Positions 8,181 through 16,423 of a stretch of DNA of 64,000 nt are shown here, piece after piece. Positions within the stretch are counted from its first letter, which is position 1; every line of letters begins with the position of its first letter. Source of the DNA: Streptomyces sp. IMTB 2501 (GTDB lineage: Bacteria > Actinomycetota > Actinomycetes > Streptomycetales > Streptomycetaceae); contig NZ_MQUS01000007.1 in the NCBI RefSeq assembly GCF_001953885.1, positions 301,936 to 365,935 of the forward strand, read 5' to 3'. Made by a program: the position numbers and the translations under genes. Under the pieces are notes generated by a model that was not told where the DNA came from, searched no databases, and worked only from the letters and a program-made list of their open reading frames with translations.

Positions 8181-9227
8181 ATGGCGACGGACATGCCTGC
8201 GGACACAGCGGCCGCCGACGAGCGTTGGCAGCGCATGTGGAGCCATCGCGAGCAGCTGCTCAAGGTGGCCCGGCGGCGCTCCATGAGCCAGGAGGACGCC
8301 GAGGACGCCGTGCACGAGGCGATGTTGCGGGCCGCGGAGCGCCCGGACCTGGATGACGAGCGGCTCGGCGCCTGGCTGACGACGGTGACGATGCGGCTGT
8401 GCGTCGACCGGTACCGGCAGGTCAACCGCGAGGCCGAGGTGGGCAGCCGCCCCACGCTCGTCGCGCCGGGCCCGGTACCCGTCGAGGAGGCGGTGTGCGA
8501 CCGGGCCGAGGCGAAGTGGCTCGCCGTGCGCAGCGGTGAGCTGCCCGCCCGGCAGGCGGAGGCACTTCGGCTGAAGTCCGAGGACCTGGACGTGAGCCAG
8601 GTCGCGGTGCGGATGGGGCTCAGCTACCGGACCGTCGAGTCGCTGCTCGCCCGGGCCCGGCGGACGCTGCGTGCCTCGCTGGCCGGGACGCTCGGGCTGG
8701 TGCTGTTCCTGGTCGGGCGCGGACGGCTGCGCGCGGGCGGCAAGGCCCAGGCGGTCGCGGTCACCTCCACGGCGGCGACCCTGGCAGCGGCGGGATTCGT
8801 GCTGCCGTACGCGCTCGACGCGGGCGGGAAGGGTCCGGCGCCGCGGTCGGCCGTCTCCAGCGACGCGCAGGTCCGGCGCGGCGAGGCCACGGGCCGGGGG
8901 CGCGCTCCCGTGATGCGCGTCCCCTCGCCTCCGGCGCCCGGGGCCCGGGGCCTGACGCCCTCGCCCACCGGGGGCACGTCCCTGCCGTTGCCGGTGCCCG
9001 TGTCGTCTCTGCCGGACGTGTCCTCGTCCCCGCTCCCGGAGCTGTCGGCGCCGCGGGTCCCTCAGGTGCCCGACGTGCCGAAGGTGCCGAGGGTGCCGGG
9101 CCTGCCGACGAAGTCGGCCGCCTCGTCGGTCCCGTCTCTTCCCCCGGCCTCGGCCGTACCGACCGCTCCGCTCTCCGCCCCCGTTCCGAGGACGCCTTCG
9201 AGCACGCCGTCACCGAAGCTGCCTTAG
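8181..9227 (+). CDS. Sigma-70 family (ECF-like) factor fused to a membrane segment and Pro-rich tail
   Basis: The ATG at 8181 follows GAAGGGG. Residues ~15-90 are sigma region 2 (SQEDAEDAVHEAMLRAAERP, GAWLTTVTMRLCVDRYRQ). Residues ~118-175 are region 4 (LPARQAEALRLKSEDLDVSQ, MGLSYRTVESLLARARRTLR). After these come two hydrophobic stretches, LAGTLGLVLFLVG and AVAVTSTAATLAAAGFVLPY (~205-225). The last ~115 residues are Pro/Ser/Val-rich (VPQVPDVPKVPRVPGLP). ECF factors are normally soluble and ~180-200 aa, so a 348-aa product with an apparently extracytoplasmic tail is unusual. Membrane tethering of the sigma factor is inferred. No anti-sigma gene adjoins it. Confidence 0.85.
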   Translation: MATDMPADTAAADERWQRMWSHREQLLKVARRRSMSQEDAEDAVHEAMLRAAERPDLDDERLGAWLTTVTMRLCVDRYRQVNREAEVGSRPTLVAPGPVPVEEAVCDRAEAKWLAVRSGELPARQAEALRLKSEDLDVSQVAVRMGLSYRTVESLLARARRTLRASLAGTLGLVLFLVGRGRLRAGGKAQAVAVTSTAATLAAAGFVLPYALDAGGKGPAPRSAVSSDAQVRRGEATGRGRAPVMRVPSPPAPGARGLTPSPTGGTSLPLPVPVSSLPDVSSSPLPELSAPRVPQVPDVPKVPRVPGLPTKSAASSVPSLPPASAVPTAPLSAPVPRTPSSTPSPKLP

Positions 9228-9336
9228 CGCCCGGTACCCGCGCCGCAAAAAAATCTTCGTCCGGCCGCGACGGACGCCCCGCCCTTCGCCGTAGAGCAGA
9301 TGTCGGAGCTGCTTCACGGGCGAAGGGCGGGACCGG

Positions 9337-10266
9337 ATGGGTGCGGAGATCTGTGTGGAAGGGCTGACCAAGTCCTTCGGTTCCCAGGTCATCTGGCAGG
9401 ACGTCTCGCTGACGCTGCCCGCCGGGGAGGTCTCGGTGCTGCTCGGCCCCTCGGGGACGGGCAAGTCGGTGTTCCTGAAGACGCTTGTCGGGCTGCTGAA
9501 GCCGGAACGCGGCTCGGTGACGGTCGCGGGCCGGGACATCACCCGTCTGCGCGAGCACGACCTGTACGAGGTGCGGAAGCTGTTCGGGGTGCTGTTCCAG
9601 GACGGCGCGCTGTTCGGCTCGATGAACCTGTACGACAACATCGCCTTCCCGCTGCGCGAGCACACCCGCAGGTCCGAGAGCGAGATCCGGCGCATCGTGC
9701 TGGAGAAGATGGAGATGGTCGGGCTGCTGGGCGCCGAGGGGAAGCTGCCCGGGGAGATCTCCGGCGGGATGCGCAAGCGGGCCGGGCTGGCCCGCGCCCT
9801 GGTCCTCGACCCGGAGATCATCCTGTTCGACGAGCCGGACTCGGGCCTGGACCCGGTGCGCGTGGCCTACCTCAACCAGCTCATCGTCGACCTCAACGCA
9901 CAGATCGACGCGACCTTCCTGATCGTCACCCACGATATCGCCTCGGCCCGCCAGGTGCCGGACAACATCGGGCTGCTGTTCCGGCGCGAGCTGGTGATGT
10001 TCGGGCCCCGCGAGCAGCTGCTGACCAGTGACGAGCCCGTCGTACGGCAGTTCCTGAACGGCCGGATGCAGGGGCCGATCGGCATGGCCGAGGAGAAGGA
10101 CGCGGCCCAGGTCGAGCAGGAACTGGCCGGGATCGACGAGGACGGCGGAGTGCAGGAAATGACTCCCCGCCTGCTGCCGAGCCCGGGTATCCCCCGACCG
10201 CCCCGCTGGGAGGCGATCGCGAGGCGGGAGGCCGAACTGCACGGGAAGGCGGTGAACAGCGCATGA
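9337..10266 (+). CDS. Mce-system ABC ATPase (Mkl/MlaF-like)
   Basis: First gene of the mce operon, 309 aa. It has Walker A GPSGTGKS (37-44), the ABC signature SGGMRKR (~142-148), Walker B ILFDEPDSGLDP and an H-loop VTHD. The spelling LGPSGTGKSVFLKTLVGLL and the FDEPDSGLDPV box are typical of MlaF/Mkl ATPases that energise Mce lipid importers. A ~60-residue C-terminal extension (MAEEKDAAQVEQELAGID) also matches that group. The cytoplasmic ATPase should pair with the two YrbE permeases that follow; its stop overlaps the next start by 4 bp. Confidence 0.93.
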   Translation: MGAEICVEGLTKSFGSQVIWQDVSLTLPAGEVSVLLGPSGTGKSVFLKTLVGLLKPERGSVTVAGRDITRLREHDLYEVRKLFGVLFQDGALFGSMNLYDNIAFPLREHTRRSESEIRRIVLEKMEMVGLLGAEGKLPGEISGGMRKRAGLARALVLDPEIILFDEPDSGLDPVRVAYLNQLIVDLNAQIDATFLIVTHDIASARQVPDNIGLLFRRELVMFGPREQLLTSDEPVVRQFLNGRMQGPIGMAEEKDAAQVEQELAGIDEDGGVQEMTPRLLPSPGIPRPPRWEAIARREAELHGKAVNSA

Positions 10267-11033
10267 GCCTCTCCCCCACGGGTGCGCTGCGGCACTCGGG
10301 CAACCTGTTCGCGATGGCGCTGGACGTCGTCCGGACCCTGCCCCGACGGCCCTTCCAGGCAAGGGAGTTCATCCAGCAGGCGTGGTTCGTCGCGAGCGTC
10401 ACGATCCTGCCGACGGCGCTGGTCTCGATCCCCTTCGGGGCGGTCATCGCGCTGCAGATCGGCAGTCTGACCCGGCAGTTGGGCGCGCAGTCCTTCTCCG
10501 GTGCCGCGTCCGTGCTCGCCGTGCTGCGTGAGGCCTCGCCGATCGTCACCGCGCTGCTGGTCGCAGGCGCGGGCGGCACGGCGATCTGCGCGGACCTCGG
10601 GGCGCGAAAGATCCGGGACGAGATCGACGCGATGCAGGTGCTCGGCGTCGACCCGATCCACCGGCTCGTGGTACCGCGCGTACTGGCGTCGATGGTCGTG
10701 GCCGTCCTCCTCAACGGCCTCGTCTCGGTGGTCGGTGTCGCGGGCGGCTACTTCTTCAACGTCGTCCTCCAACACGGCACGCCCGGCGCCTATCTGGCGT
10801 CCTTCACCACCCTTGCCCAGCTGTCCGACCTGTGGGCGGCGGAGATCAAGGCGCTGGTGTTCGGGGCCATCGCGGCGATCGTCGCCTCGTACAAGGGGCT
10901 GACGGCGCAGGGCGGTCCGAAGGGCGTGGGCGACGCCGTCAACCAGTCCGTGGTGATCACCTTCATGTTGCTGTTCGTGACCAACTTCGTGATGACCGCG
11001 GTGTACTTCCAGGTCGTCCCGCAGAGGGGTTAG
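10263..11033 (+). CDS. yrbEA: MlaE/YrbE permease A of the Mce system
   Basis: This 256-aa integral membrane protein overlaps the ATPase stop (ATGA). It has about five membrane segments and the family core VLREASPIVTALLVAGAGGT followed by ADLGARKIRDEIDAMQVLGV. The coupling region DPIHRLVVPRVLASMVV is typical of MlaE. With the second YrbE it would form the transmembrane dimer that passes lipid or sterol substrates delivered by the Mce proteins. Confidence 0.93.
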   Translation: MSLSPTGALRHSGNLFAMALDVVRTLPRRPFQAREFIQQAWFVASVTILPTALVSIPFGAVIALQIGSLTRQLGAQSFSGAASVLAVLREASPIVTALLVAGAGGTAICADLGARKIRDEIDAMQVLGVDPIHRLVVPRVLASMVVAVLLNGLVSVVGVAGGYFFNVVLQHGTPGAYLASFTTLAQLSDLWAAEIKALVFGAIAAIVASYKGLTAQGGPKGVGDAVNQSVVITFMLLFVTNFVMTAVYFQVVPQRG

Positions 11034-11036
11034 CCG

Positions 11037-11861
11037 ATGAGACCTCAGAAAGTCCTCGATCGCCCCTTGCGCTCGCTCGAAGAGCTGGGTGCCCAACTGT
11101 CCTTCTACGGAAGCTCGTTGGCATGGACGGGCCGTACCCTGCGCCGCTACAAGAAGGAGATCCTGCGGCTGCTCGCCGAGGTGAGCTTCGGCCGGGGCGC
11201 GCTCGCCGTGGTCGGTGGCACGGTCGGCGTGATCGCGTTCCTGTCCTTCTTCACCGGCACCGAGGTCGGCCTCCAGGGTTACGCGGCCCTCAACCAGCTC
11301 GGCACCTCCAATTTCGTGGCGTTCCTGTCGGCGTACTTCAACACCCGGGAGATCGCCCCGCTGGTGGCCGGACTCGCCCTGTCCGCGACGGTCGGCGCCG
11401 GGTTCACCGCGCAGCTCGGTGCGATGCGGATCAGCGAGGAGACCGACGCGCTGGAGGTGATGGGCGTCCCGTCACTGCCGTTCCTGGTGACGACGCGGAT
11501 GATCGCCGGCTTCGTCGCGGTGATCCCGCTGTACGTGATCGGGCTGCTGTCCTCGTACCTGGCCGCCCGCACCATCACCACCGGCTACTACGGGCAGTCG
11601 ACGGGCACGTACGACCACTACTTCCACCAGTACCTGCCACCCGTCGACGTGTTCTGGTCCTTCGGCAAGGTGATCGTCTTCGCCGTGCTGATCATCCTGG
11701 TGCACTGCTACTACGGCTACCACGCGAGCGGCGGCCCGGCCGGTGTGGGCGTCGCGGTGGGCCGGGCTGTGCGGACCTCGATCGTCGCCATCAACGTCCT
11801 GGACTTCTTCCTGAGCCTCGCGATCTGGGGCGCCAACACGACCGTACGAATAGCGGGGTGA
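11037..11861 (+). CDS. yrbEB: MlaE/YrbE permease B of the Mce system
   Basis: This 274-aa MlaE-family protein starts 3 nt after the first permease ends. The core motif is NTREIAPLVAGLALSATVGA, followed by FTAQLGAMRISEETDALEVM. Segments such as FVAVIPLYVIGLLSSYLAA and VIVFAVLIILVHCYYGY are membrane-spanning. Two adjacent non-identical YrbE genes before six mce genes is the standard actinobacterial arrangement. Confidence 0.93.
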   Translation: MRPQKVLDRPLRSLEELGAQLSFYGSSLAWTGRTLRRYKKEILRLLAEVSFGRGALAVVGGTVGVIAFLSFFTGTEVGLQGYAALNQLGTSNFVAFLSAYFNTREIAPLVAGLALSATVGAGFTAQLGAMRISEETDALEVMGVPSLPFLVTTRMIAGFVAVIPLYVIGLLSSYLAARTITTGYYGQSTGTYDHYFHQYLPPVDVFWSFGKVIVFAVLIILVHCYYGYHASGGPAGVGVAVGRAVRTSIVAINVLDFFLSLAIWGANTTVRIAG

Positions 11862-13120
11862 GAGCGGTGCGCATGCACAGAATGAGACTCAGGCTGTACG
11901 GCATCGTGTTCCTCGCCGTACTCGCGCTGCTGTTGTCGCTCGCGGTGGCCGTCTACCAGCAGGCGTTCACGTCCGTCGTGCCCATCACCCTGGAGGCCGG
12001 CACACTCGGCAACCAGCTCGATCCACGCGCCGACGTCAAGCTGCGCGGGTTGCTGGTCGGCGAGGTGCGCGAGGTGCACGCGGACGGCACGAAGGCCACG
12101 CTCGACATCGCGCTCAAGCCCGGGTACGTCCCGTACATCCCCTCGGACGTGCACGCCCGCCTGCTGCCCAAGACACTGTTCGGCGAGAAGTACGTCGACC
12201 TGGTCCCGCCCCCGCGTTCCTCGGCTCGGCCCATCCACGCCGGAGACGTCATCACCCAGGACCGCACCAAGGTCGGCATCGAGGTGCAGCAGCTGATGAA
12301 CGACCTGCTGCCCCTGCTGCGCGCGGTCAGGCCCGGTGAACTCAACGCCACGCTCTCGGCGTTCGCCACCGCGCTGGAGGGCCGCGGCGACCGCATCGGC
12401 GACAACCTCACCCGGGTCGAGGGTTATCTGCGCCGGCTGAACCCGCACATGCCCTCCCTCAAGGAGGACATCTCGCGGTTCGCGGACGTCGCCGAGGTGT
12501 ACGGCGACGCCGCGCCCGACCTGATGCGGATCCTGCGCAACACGGTCACCACCAGCCGCACGATCGTCGAGAAGAAGGACCAGTTGGCCGCCGCGCTCCG
12601 CTCGACCGCCTCCGTGGCGGACACGGCGAACGGCTTCCTGTCCGAGAACGGCGACCGGCTGATCACCCTGGGCCGGGTCTCCCGCCCCACGCTGGAGCTC
12701 TTCGCCCGCTACTCCCCCGAGTACCCGTGCCTGTTCCAGGGCCTCGCCCGGCAGGAGAAGGCGTCGGAGGACGCGTTCCGGGGCGGGGAGATGCGGATCA
12801 CCCTCGAAGTCGTCCGGCCGCAGGGCGCGTACCAGCCCGGTGAGGAGCCGGTGTACGGCGAGCGGTCCGGCCCGAACTGCCGCGGCCTGCCGGATCCGCA
12901 GGTGCCCGGGCCGAAACCCCATCTCGACGACGGTACGTCGGCCGGAGGTTCCGGCGGCGCACTCCCCGGAGGTCTCAACGTGTCCGCCACCCGGGCCGAG
13001 CAGCGGGCCGTCGGCTCGCTCGTGGCCCCCGTCATGGGCGTCCCCGCGGACGAGGTGCCGCCCGTGGCCACCCTGCTGTTCGGGCCGCTCGCGCGCGGAA
13101 CGGCGGTGAGTGTCGTATGA
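11858..13120 (+). CDS. mceA: Mce protein A
   Basis: 420 aa. The GTG at 11858 overlaps the permease stop (GTGA). A single N-terminal membrane anchor ([19 protein letters not shown]) is followed by an MCE/MlaD domain at ~38-120 (DVKLRGLLVGEVREV, LLPKTLFGEKYVDLVPP). A long helical region (~140-290) would build the periplasmic needle. The conserved ARYSPEYPCLFQG near 285 and a second Cys (PNCRGLPD) are typical of first-position Mce proteins. It should bind hydrophobic substrate outside the cytoplasmic membrane as part of a hetero-hexamer. Confidence 0.92.
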   Translation: MRAVRMHRMRLRLYGIVFLAVLALLLSLAVAVYQQAFTSVVPITLEAGTLGNQLDPRADVKLRGLLVGEVREVHADGTKATLDIALKPGYVPYIPSDVHARLLPKTLFGEKYVDLVPPPRSSARPIHAGDVITQDRTKVGIEVQQLMNDLLPLLRAVRPGELNATLSAFATALEGRGDRIGDNLTRVEGYLRRLNPHMPSLKEDISRFADVAEVYGDAAPDLMRILRNTVTTSRTIVEKKDQLAAALRSTASVADTANGFLSENGDRLITLGRVSRPTLELFARYSPEYPCLFQGLARQEKASEDAFRGGEMRITLEVVRPQGAYQPGEEPVYGERSGPNCRGLPDPQVPGPKPHLDDGTSAGGSGGALPGGLNVSATRAEQRAVGSLVAPVMGVPADEVPPVATLLFGPLARGTAVSVV

Positions 13121-14157
13121 GCAGGTCAGGAGCCCGGCAGACCGCCGCCCCACTGATCAAGTTCACCCTCTTCGCACTGGTCACGACCGTGGCGACGGCC
13201 CTGCTCGCCGCCACCATCGTCAACGTCTCCTTCACCCCGAAGGACCGCTACCACGCGGTGTTCACCGACGTGACCGGGTTGGAGACCGGCGACGACATCA
13301 GAGTGGCCGGCGTGCGGGTCGGGGAGGTCGAGGACATCCATATCAAGGACCGCACCCTGGCCGAGGTCACCTTCACCGTGACCGCGCAGCGGCCGCTGCT
13401 CGCGAGCACCCACGCGGTCGTCCGCTACCGCAACCTGGTCGGACAGCGGTACATCGCGCTGACCGAGGGCACCGGCGACGGCACCACCCGGCTGCGGCCG
13501 GGCGGCACCATCCCGCTGTCCCGGACCCAGCCGGCACTGGACCTCAACGCCCTGCTGAACGGCTTCAAGCCGCTGTTCGCCGCGCTCAGCCCGAGCGACG
13601 TCAACCAGCTCGCCACCGAGATCGTCCAGACCCTCCAGGGCGAGGGCGGCACGGTGAACAGCCTGCTCGCGCACACGGCCTCGCTCACCAGCACCCTCGC
13701 CGACCGCGACCGGCTGATCGGCTCGGTGATCGACAACCTCAACACCGTCCTGGAGACGCTCGACAAGCGCGGCTCCCGCTTCTCCGGGCTGCTCACGCAG
13801 TTGCGCCGGGTGGTCTCGGGACTGGCGGCCGACCGCAGTCCCATCGGTGAGTCGCTGGTGAGCATCGGCGACCTCACGGACGTCACATCGGGGCTGCTGA
13901 AGGACGCGCGTCCCCCGCTGAAGGACGACATCGCCGGACTCGGCGATCTCACCGGAACGCTGAACAAGAACGAGAACACCGTGGAGGGCGTCCTGAAGCG
14001 GCTGCCGAACAAGCTCGACAAGCTGACCGGGACGGCGTCCTACGGCTCCTGGTTCAACTTCTACCTCTGCGACTTCGACGGCCGGATCGTGCTGCCGAAG
14101 ACCAAGCAGGTGATCACCCCGGAGCTGCACGTGGCGCGGGCGAGGTGTGGCGGATGA
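13117..14157 (+). CDS. mceB: Mce protein B
   Basis: 346 aa, ATGA overlap with mceA. Membrane anchor FALVTTVATALLAATIVNV, MCE domain ~40-120 (GLETGDDIRVAGVRVGEVED, LVGQRYIALTEG), then a helical barrel segment. The C-terminal motif YGSWFNFYLCDFDGRIVLP is a hallmark of Mce B proteins. No proline-rich tail. Confidence 0.92.
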   Translation: MSRSGARQTAAPLIKFTLFALVTTVATALLAATIVNVSFTPKDRYHAVFTDVTGLETGDDIRVAGVRVGEVEDIHIKDRTLAEVTFTVTAQRPLLASTHAVVRYRNLVGQRYIALTEGTGDGTTRLRPGGTIPLSRTQPALDLNALLNGFKPLFAALSPSDVNQLATEIVQTLQGEGGTVNSLLAHTASLTSTLADRDRLIGSVIDNLNTVLETLDKRGSRFSGLLTQLRRVVSGLAADRSPIGESLVSIGDLTDVTSGLLKDARPPLKDDIAGLGDLTGTLNKNENTVEGVLKRLPNKLDKLTGTASYGSWFNFYLCDFDGRIVLPKTKQVITPELHVARARCGG

Positions 14158-15317
14158 GACTGCGTGTCCCAAGGCGGCGGCGCCGCCCCGAGCCCCTGGT
14201 GAAGGTACGGGTCCTGCCACCGAAGCTGCCGAAACTCCCCCGGCTGCTGCCGAAGCGCAAGCCCCGCCCCCAGCCATTGGTCAAGGTGCGCGTCCTGCCA
14301 CCGAAGCTGCCCAGGATCCGGCTGGGGCGCCCACGCCTGAAGCCCTTCCGCGAGCACAACCCGGTCGTCGTCGGCGCCGTCGGCCTCACCGTCCTCGCGC
14401 TGCTCACGTTCGCCGCCTTCAACGCCGACAGCCTGCCGCTGATCGGCGGCGGCGACACCTACAGCGCGGCCTTCTCCGAGGCCGGCGGGCTCAAGCCGGG
14501 CGACGAGGTACGGATCGCCGGGGTCAAGGTCGGCAAGGTCGAGGGCGTCGACCTGGACGGCGACCACGTCAAGGTCACCTTCAAGGTGAAGGGCCACCCC
14601 GGGTTCGGCACCGACACGGGCGCGTCGATCCGCGTCAAGACGATCCTCGGCGCGAAGTACCTGGCCCTGTACCCGAAGGGGCCCGGCCAGTTGAAACCGG
14701 ACAGCGAGATCCCGCTCGGGCGGACCGTGTCGGCGTACGACGTCGTCCAGGCATTCAGCGACCTGACGACCACCACCGAGGCGGTCGACACGGACCGGCT
14801 CGCGAAGGCGCTGGACACGATCTCCCTCACCTTCCAGGACTCCCCCGAGGAGGTACGGGCGTCGATCAAGGGACTGTCGCGGATCTCCCGGGCCGTCGCC
14901 GCGCGTGACCAGGCGCTGCGTGGGCTCCTCGGCCATGCGCATGGCGTCACCACGGTGCTGGCCGGGCACACGAAGGACTTCTCCGCGCTGGTGAAGGACG
15001 GCGACGCGCTGTTCAAGGAGATCGGCAAGCGGCGCGCGGCGATCCACACGCTGCTCAGGAGTTCCGCGCTGCTGGGCATCGAGCTGTCCGGCCTGGTCGA
15101 CGACAACGGCAAGGAGATCGGGCCCGCGCTGAAGAACCTCAACACCTTCGTGGAGATGCTCGGACGCAACCAGGCGAGCCTCGACCGCAGCGTCCAGCTG
15201 CTCGCCCCCTACGTGCGGCTCTTCACCAACACCCTCGGCAACGGCCGCTGGTTCGACTCCTACGTCCAGAACCTGGTCGCCGCCCCGGTCACCCCACGGA
15301 CGGGAGGCACCCGATGA
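14154..15317 (+). CDS. mceC: Mce protein C with duplicated basic N-terminal segment
   Basis: 387 aa. The ATG at 14154 overlaps the mceB stop; a GTG at 14145 is possible. Before the membrane anchor (VVVGAVGLTVLALLTFAAF) there is an unusual ~65-residue cytoplasmic Lys/Arg/Pro-rich region. In it the unit PLVKVRVLPPKLP occurs twice, separated by ~18 residues, from a DNA duplication at ~14196-14315. The MCE domain follows (GLKPGDEVRIAGVKVGKVEG, ILGAKYLALYPKG). The C-terminal NGRWFDSYVQNL motif fits Mce C. Confidence 0.92.
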   Translation: MRLRVPRRRRRPEPLVKVRVLPPKLPKLPRLLPKRKPRPQPLVKVRVLPPKLPRIRLGRPRLKPFREHNPVVVGAVGLTVLALLTFAAFNADSLPLIGGGDTYSAAFSEAGGLKPGDEVRIAGVKVGKVEGVDLDGDHVKVTFKVKGHPGFGTDTGASIRVKTILGAKYLALYPKGPGQLKPDSEIPLGRTVSAYDVVQAFSDLTTTTEAVDTDRLAKALDTISLTFQDSPEEVRASIKGLSRISRAVAARDQALRGLLGHAHGVTTVLAGHTKDFSALVKDGDALFKEIGKRRAAIHTLLRSSALLGIELSGLVDDNGKEIGPALKNLNTFVEMLGRNQASLDRSVQLLAPYVRLFTNTLGNGRWFDSYVQNLVAAPVTPRTGGTR

Positions 15318-16423
15318 CCCGCAGACTCCTGGCCCTGTTCACCGCGCTCGCGGTCGTCGCCGGCCTCGCCGTCGTCCTCTGGCCGGGCCCCGGCCCCGTC
15401 CGCGTCACGGCGTATTTCCCGCGCACCGTAGGTATCTACCCCGGCTCCGACGTCCGCGTCCTCGGCGTCCGCATCGGCGAGGTCAGGAAGATCACGCCGG
15501 AGGGCGACCGGGTACGGGTGGAGCTGGAGTACGACCGGGGCCGCAAGGTCCCCGCCGGCGCGCAGGCTGCCATCGTCAACTCCTCGGTGGTCAGCGACCG
15601 TTACGTCCAGCTGCTGCCGGTGTACCGCAAGGGCGCGGTCATGCGGGACGGAGACGTCATCCCCGAGTCCCGTACGGCCGTCCCCGTCGAGCTGGACCGG
15701 ATCTTCGACAGCCTGCACACCACCGCCGAGGCGCTCGGCCCGAACGGCGCCAACAAGCAGGGCTCGCTGTCCCGGCTGCTCGCGGTGAGCGCGGACAACC
15801 TCCGGGGGCAGGGCGAGAACCTCCACCAGACGGTGGACGATCTGTCCCAGGCGGTCACCACGCTGTCCGACGGGCGCGGCGACCTGTTCGGGACCGTACG
15901 GAACCTTCAGGTGTTCACGGCCGCGCTGGCGGCGGACGACACCAGCGTGCGGTCGTTCGACACCGACCTCGCCGACGTGGCCGGGCAGCTCGCCGGGGAG
16001 CGCAAGGATCTCGCCGCCGCGCTGAAGTACCTGGCCGCCGCGCTCGGTGACGTGGCCGGCTTCGTGAAGGGCAACAAGAAGGCGCTGACCTCGGACGTTC
16101 AGGGCCTGGCCAAGGTCACCGAGGTCCTCGTCAGCCAACGGGCCGCACTGGAGGAGCTTTTGAGCGTCGCCCCCACGGGCCTGTCGAACCTGCAGAACGC
16201 CTACAACCCCGCCGCCGGCACCCTCGACACCCGCAACAACGCGGGGGCCCCGCAGGATCCGTCGTCGCTGCTCTGCTCGATCCTGAAGACGACCGGCGAC
16301 GACCACGACGGCTGCGCCGGGCTGAGGAAGCTCTTCGGCTCCCTGCCCAAGGTCCCGTCGGCCCCGTCGTCGTCGGGCACGGTCGACAAGACCCTCGGCG
16401 GAATCCTGGGGGCACCGGCATGA
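15314..16423 (+). CDS. mceD: Mce protein D
   Basis: 369 aa, ATGA overlap with mceC. Membrane anchor LLALFTALAVVAGLAVVLW, MCE domain ~30-110 (GIYPGSDVRVLGVRIGEVRK, SSVVSDRYVQLLPVY), helical segment, then a Cys pair (LLCSILKTTGDDHDGCAGL) that could form a disulfide outside the membrane. A short Pro/Ser-rich C-terminus ends the protein. Confidence 0.92.
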   Translation: MTRRLLALFTALAVVAGLAVVLWPGPGPVRVTAYFPRTVGIYPGSDVRVLGVRIGEVRKITPEGDRVRVELEYDRGRKVPAGAQAAIVNSSVVSDRYVQLLPVYRKGAVMRDGDVIPESRTAVPVELDRIFDSLHTTAEALGPNGANKQGSLSRLLAVSADNLRGQGENLHQTVDDLSQAVTTLSDGRGDLFGTVRNLQVFTAALAADDTSVRSFDTDLADVAGQLAGERKDLAAALKYLAAALGDVAGFVKGNKKALTSDVQGLAKVTEVLVSQRAALEELLSVAPTGLSNLQNAYNPAAGTLDTRNNAGAPQDPSSLLCSILKTTGDDHDGCAGLRKLFGSLPKVPSAPSSSGTVDKTLGGILGAPA

